64,000 nucleotides of DNA, from positions 707,370-771,369 of the forward strand of contig NW_022985068.1 of NCBI RefSeq assembly GCF_010015585.1, written 5' to 3'. Shown here in pieces: positions 59,597 through 64,000 of this stretch (its first letter is position 1; every line of letters begins with the position of its first letter). A model generated the notes under the pieces. It made no database searches and was not told where the DNA came from. It saw only the letters and a program-made list of their open reading frames with translations. The stretch comes from Eremomyces bilateralis CBS 781.70. Its lineage: Eukaryota > Ascomycota > Dothideomycetes > Eremomycetales > Eremomycetaceae. Both the position numbers and the translations under genes were made by a program.

Positions 59597-60389
59597 TCAA
59601 GGTGCGTCTACATAATCCGGTGGCTCCTGTGAGCGATTCTCCACTTCCCTCTTCCTATCCTCAAGCGAGGCTGCCCATAATGCAGAGCCAGCAGCAGTGG
59701 TAAGGAGAAACAGCATGCTCAGGGCGGGTACCAGTTGTAATGTTAGGTAGACCGTTCCAAACCTTCTCGACCATTAGCAGAGTCCAAATTCATGGCTGGG
59801 GTCATCCATACCACGTATATTGCCACCGATGCCTCTTGATGAACGCATTGCGCGCCTTCCTGTCGAACCCGCTGAGCCTAAAGTAACGCCAGTGTTGCAG
59901 TGGACCGGCTCGCCATCCCGTCCCCAATAGGAAGAGTGGGATTCCCACGATAGGGATGAGGTTCAGTGGTAAGAGGAACATGAACTCGATGATCTGCCGG
60001 AAGGAGAACGGTGCATAGTTGGAGGATCGAAAAGGCTTTCCAAGTCGCTTTCGGGGATCGGATTCATCCACCAAGATAGGCCGCGTTGTGGATACTAGGT
60101 CTTCGAGGCCCTTGTAGACGAGGATAGAGTCAAAGATGTCAACTTGCGTCTCGTCGACGAGGAAGGCTTCGAAGAGGAGCGCAGTGATCACAGCCCCCTC
60201 TCCAAGGACGAGGATCGTGCCATTTGCCCATGCCGCCGGCCCGTGCCAAATAGCGAGAAACGCGACTTGAGGAAGATAGGTCCAGAAGAATAAATTGAAT
60301 AGCACGAAGAGAGTAAGTAATAGGCACGGTATAAGTCTGGCTTTGAGCAGCGGCCAGAGAAATGAATGGGTGCAGAAGAAGATGATTCC
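59597..60389 (-). CDS. RRT8/Lds-like multi-span membrane protein (5' end unresolved)
   Basis: The family includes yeast Rrt8, Lds1 and Lds2, which sit on lipid droplets or the outer spore wall. The main exon (59812-60389) starts in frame with GIIFFCTHSFLWPLLKARLI and runs through hydrophobic segments (LLLTLFVLFNLFFWTYLPQV) to NYAPFSFRQIIEFMFLLPLN, LFLLGTGWRAGPLQHWRYF and RRKARNAFIKRH-like NAFIKRHRWQYTW. A 49-nt intron (59763-59811) joins this to FGTVYLTLQLVPALSMLFLL and the stop at 59597; that makes 247 residues. The N-terminus is missing. A short upstream exon ending FQSDRKQ near 60432 is possible, but I cannot find a confident ATG. Confidence 0.7.
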
Positions 60390-61723
60390 CTAGAATGATG
60401 TTTAGAGACTGCTGTAACACCTGCTTGCGATCGGATTGGAACTGACGTAGAAAGGGAAGAAAATTGCAGGTATTCCTATGTAGAATCGTCCTTGACTCCT
60501 ATGTATTTCGGTATCTTCCTCCGGTCGCGGCATTTCTGGTTGTCGATTACTCAATATCGGCTCGGTGTTAGATGCAACTTGGTCGAGAGAGGAACTAGGA
60601 ACTGGGAATGTAGGGCATGTCCTAGGCTATCGTCCCACGGACTTTTAATCAAAGGTGACGATTGTGTTCCCTGAGTTGAGCATGGCTAGGAGATGCAGTT
60701 GGGAATGAATTAGACTTTATTTGGAAAGGGTGTTCTTCGAGATGGGATTGATACAGGATTCGGTGGTGGACTCGGCGAGGGTCTGAGCAAGTGAGCATGT
60801 GTACAGGTCATCTGTAAGATCCAGCGTCTAATACCAGATGCACTCATCATCAACAATTGCATACTACAATAAACACCAGTGGTAAGCATGCCACCAATTA
60901 AAACTGTCAGTCTAGCACAGGTCAAACTGATTTGTAAGTACTTAACCTTTAAGAGTGAACTTATCTCCAAGTCGTTTGGTTGTTTCGCATTCGGTATCCT
61001 TCTTCATTCTCACATCTTCAACAACTATTCTTAAAGTAGAGGAAGGCCACCGACGATCATAGGAGGGGCCTCGTGACTTCATGTGGATCCTGATTACTGG
61101 CACATATGATGATTGTACTACCCGCATATAGTTTCAAATCTGCAGGTGTTCGTTCGCATGGGAATTCATCATTTCCAGTCCACCATCCAACCTCAAGGCT
61201 CAAGCACCAATCAGACATTGTTCATTTCACTTGCAGCGCGAACCAACTTTCTGTCCTCAATAGGTAACCCTGCCTTCGGACGGCCATCGGATAAGGAAAG
61301 GTTGAATACCTAACGCCGCAACGATTTTTTCTCCAGGCTACTATTCTAGTCGCGGAGGACCAACCAAAGTCTGCGTGGAGCATAAAAGCAAGGAAGCAGA
61401 TGTATATTCCGGGGTAACAGGATCGAGGATGTTTCGATATCATACATAGTAGCCTTGAGTGGATAGGCTGAAGATGGTTTGAGGCAAGCTTCCTGGTGAG
61501 AAAGCTTCGAGAAGCTTATCCATTGACTAAGGAATGTATACGGTAAAGCGCTGAGGCTAGCAGAGCAATGGAGGCTCGTCACTGGTCTCACTGACATGCG
61601 GATAAGATCCCGGCAAGAACTGCATCCTTTCTCTAAATGCCATCGTCACTGGTAAGTTGACAGCTCAGTCACATCGCTCATTTTAGCCCCAAAGTCATGA
61701 CTTTCGCGGTTGATCAGCTCACC
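60390..61723. other. 5' end of the RRT8-like gene and intergenic sequence
   Basis: The first part (60390 to about 60700) probably carries the unresolved N-terminal exon(s) of the RRT8-like gene. The rest is promoter for the monooxygenase gene on the other strand. No other gene is supported. Confidence 0.4.
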
Positions 61724-62971
61724 ATGACTTCTTCTTCCCCCTTGAAAATAGTCATTGTTGGCGGCGGCCCCGCTGGTCTCACACTTGGCCTTCTCCTGCA
61801 CAAACAGAATGTCCCCTTCACGATTTTCGAGCTTCGTCCGAAGCCCACCGATGAGGACCTCGCAAAGCCCGTCGGCATGCTGGATCTCCATGAAGAATCC
61901 GGCCTTGCGGCGATCCGAGAATGTGGTGTCTATGACGCATTCCTTCCTCTCACTGGCGAGTGTGCAGAGTCAAATATAGTGGCGGACCAGGACGGCAATC
62001 TTCTCTGGGCCGACCAAGGCGAGCTGTCGTTGCGCCCGGAAATTTCGCGCAATGCTCTACACCGCCTCCTGGTGTCCAATCTTCCTCCGGAGTCGATCCA
62101 ATGGAGCCATAAACTAGTCTCTGCTACTAGTATTACTGTATCCGGCCACACCGAAACCGAACTAGACTTTGGTGCCCACGGAAAGCACACGTTCGACCTC
62201 GTCATAGGAGCCGACGGTGCATGGTCCAAGGTCCGCAACGTGCTTACCGATGTGAAGCCGCGATATTCGGGGATCCAGAACATCAATGTCACGATCCGGC
62301 ACATCACCTCGAAATATCCCAAGCTTGCCGAGCTGGTCGGGGCTGGAACGTTCATGGCACTGGGCACAAAGCATGGAGTCATGTCCCAACGCACGTCGCA
62401 AGACTCAGCCCGGATCTACTTCGTGCTGAGCACGGCGGACGAGCACTTTGCAACCGTATTTGGACTGGAGGGCAAGTCCGCGGAGCAAGCCAAGGACATC
62501 CTCCTCAACCATGACGCCCTGCTCAAACCTTGGGGTTCTATCATCAAAGAACTAGTAGCCGTGGCCTGCGACGAAGAGTCGGCGGATAATCCGGGCACCG
62601 CGGCCGATATCAAGCCGCTTTACATGCTGCCCGTCGGGCATACCTGGGAGAACCGACCTGGAGTAACCCTCATCGGTGACGCATCGCATCTTATGTGTCC
62701 GTGGGCCGGGGAAGGAGTCAACCTGGCTATGTGGGACTCGTTGCTTCTATCTCGAGCCATCATCCAGGCATACGAGGGTGCCGAAGGAGAGTCGAGGTCC
62801 TTCCAGAGCGCATTGGATCCCCTGGTGAAGGCATTCGAAGTGGACATGTGGGCGCGTGCTAAGGAGAAGGCGGACGAGACCGTGGCTAACTGTGAGTTGA
62901 TGTTTGGAGGTGATGATAGTGCAAAGGCGATGGCAGATATGTTTAAGAGCTTCATGTCTCCACAGGGGTAG
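61724..62971 (+). CDS. FAD-dependent monooxygenase (TetX/PHBH-like)
   Basis: A single-exon flavoprotein monooxygenase of 415 residues, using FAD and NAD(P)H to hydroxylate an aromatic or polyketide-like substrate. The N-terminal dinucleotide fold reads KIVIVGGGPAGLTLGLLLHK, followed by a glutamate-containing IFELRP. The middle has the DG motif VIGADGAWSKVRN, and the second FAD motif is GVTLIGDASHLMCPWAGEGV with NLAMWD after it, close to TetX and related enzymes. An upstream ATG at 61697 would add nine residues; I prefer 61724 because it puts the glycine loop close to the N-terminus. The substrate is unknown; no biosynthetic cluster is seen nearby. Intact. Confidence 0.9.
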   Translation: MTSSSPLKIVIVGGGPAGLTLGLLLHKQNVPFTIFELRPKPTDEDLAKPVGMLDLHEESGLAAIRECGVYDAFLPLTGECAESNIVADQDGNLLWADQGELSLRPEISRNALHRLLVSNLPPESIQWSHKLVSATSITVSGHTETELDFGAHGKHTFDLVIGADGAWSKVRNVLTDVKPRYSGIQNINVTIRHITSKYPKLAELVGAGTFMALGTKHGVMSQRTSQDSARIYFVLSTADEHFATVFGLEGKSAEQAKDILLNHDALLKPWGSIIKELVAVACDEESADNPGTAADIKPLYMLPVGHTWENRPGVTLIGDASHLMCPWAGEGVNLAMWDSLLLSRAIIQAYEGAEGESRSFQSALDPLVKAFEVDMWARAKEKADETVANCELMFGGDDSAKAMADMFKSFMSPQG

Positions 62972-64000
62972 ATACAGATGAATTGTATCTAGACGACTGC
63001 TCATGATGTGTTGTGCTAGTTCTCCACAACTGCGATAGTAACATACCTTCAAAAGCTCCGGGCTTTGAGGATCCATTTAAATTATTGGAGCATATACAAA
63101 AGCAGAGCAACATCAATCGGCTGAAGCAAGGCGAAATGGGTCCATGGTTGAAGTATATCTGGAAAATTTCCATATTCTAGTACATACGGCCACATCAACC
63201 TGAACAAATCGAGGACGATGGAGTAAGTCCACCCATTTCATGAGGTTAAAACACTATAAAAACTGCTTTTGCCCCTACAAAATTGGCTGCTTCTGCTCTC
63301 AAGTGATAGGCACGAGAACGACTGTGTATGGATTGCAGGGGGTGAACAGGTAGACGGTACTCCGTACCTATATCCAATACATCGCTCTTCTCTCTCATAC
63401 GTGATCTTTGCTCTATTGGAGTATTCTCTACACTTACAGTCCCTAAAATTTGGGAAGAAGAGTGTCACTCGATTTCCTGGATGCGCATCTCCTTCTCCTG
63501 GATGTGTGCCTTCTGGGACCTGTAGAGCATTCACCACTGCTCGGAGATGCTGATTAGCAGTTTAGGAGCTTCTCCCTTTGGATTCGCGAGGTGCGTAGTG
63601 CTCGCTATGGTATACGGAACCTTCGGTTGAGTAAACCACATCCCTGCGAAACGACATGCGAGAGAGAGAGAGAGAGATTCATACGCCTGTCAGGCCTCTC
63701 TGCGAGGCCCATGTGGGGAACTAGCTAGGATGACTAATTACATGATGGTTGCCTTGTGTCCTTATGGCCTTGTCAATATATTTCTTTCCTGCCGCTTTCC
63801 ATTTTCCGCGTCTGTTAAACAAAGGAGAGTATTACAAGGGTAGTGTATGAAAACGGTCCATTTCCTGGACGTCTCTGTCTTTCTAGGTTGTGTTCTAGAG
63901 TGACGCTGCTCTTACTCGGGCACAGCGTCGGGTCAGAGGGTGGAGACCGTGTAGTTAGTAGAATAGAAAGTTAGTTGGAGAGGAAAGGGGTAGCTAAACC
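62972..64000. other. Window-end intergenic region
   Basis: No supported gene in the last 1.03 kb. It includes a short (GA)9 run. Confidence 0.45.
63660..63677. repeat. (GA)9 dinucleotide repeat
   Basis: A perfect GA run of 18 bases in intergenic DNA. Confidence 0.85.

Overview
The window looks like a stretch of a filamentous ascomycete (Eurotiomycete) chromosome, most likely Aspergillus or a close relative. Genes sit on both strands without operons and are interrupted by 45-85 nt GT-AG introns with CTNAC-like branch points. The protein content is typical of Aspergillus: a BtgC-type transmembrane GH17 glucanase, a MeaA-type ammonium transporter, an Atg26-type sterol glucosyltransferase, a PepE-type vacuolar protease and a histone H4 gene with two introns. 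All exon structures were worked out by eye from splice motifs and reading-frame continuity, and the total CDS length of every intact spliced gene is a multiple of three.

Layout. 1-9.4 kb: an NmrA-like gene broken by a 4-nt insertion, a collapsed NACHT-WD40 (NLR-like) remnant, an intact six-exon MFS anion/vitamin transporter, an intact STRAP-type WD40 gene, and a catalase gene with two frame-breaking deletions. 10.6-18.1 kb: a secreted debranching-enzyme-like (GH133-type) glycosidase, an SLC35F6-type transporter and btgC. 18.1-25.3 kb: a long gene-poor stretch with one small cysteine-rich ORF. 25.4-37.1 kb: histone H4, an APC-family GABA/choline-type permease with a GC-AG intron, a probable mitochondrial PPR-like protein, an F-box/TPR-like protein, a lipocalin-like fragment, inositol-pentakisphosphate 2-kinase and a GPI-anchored secreted protein. 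37-42.5 kb: a HET-domain pseudogene and an FucP-like MFS sugar transporter pseudogene. 43.2-63 kb: a conserved protein of unknown function, a CIR_N/LENG1-like protein, the ammonium transporter, Atg26-like glucosyltransferase, PepE, an RRT8-like membrane protein and a TetX-like FAD monooxygenase.

The most notable pattern is the uneven distribution of damage. Two blocks (about 0-9.4 kb and 34-42.5 kb) hold six broken genes, all of accessory types (NLR-like, HET, sugar transporter, catalase paralogue, NmrA-like, lipocalin-like), while housekeeping genes between and beyond them are intact. Two of the six are self/non-self recognition (heterokaryon-incompatibility type) families. I found no secondary-metabolite cluster, CRISPR array, rRNA, convincing tRNA or intact transposon, and I cannot point to a clearly new biological system.
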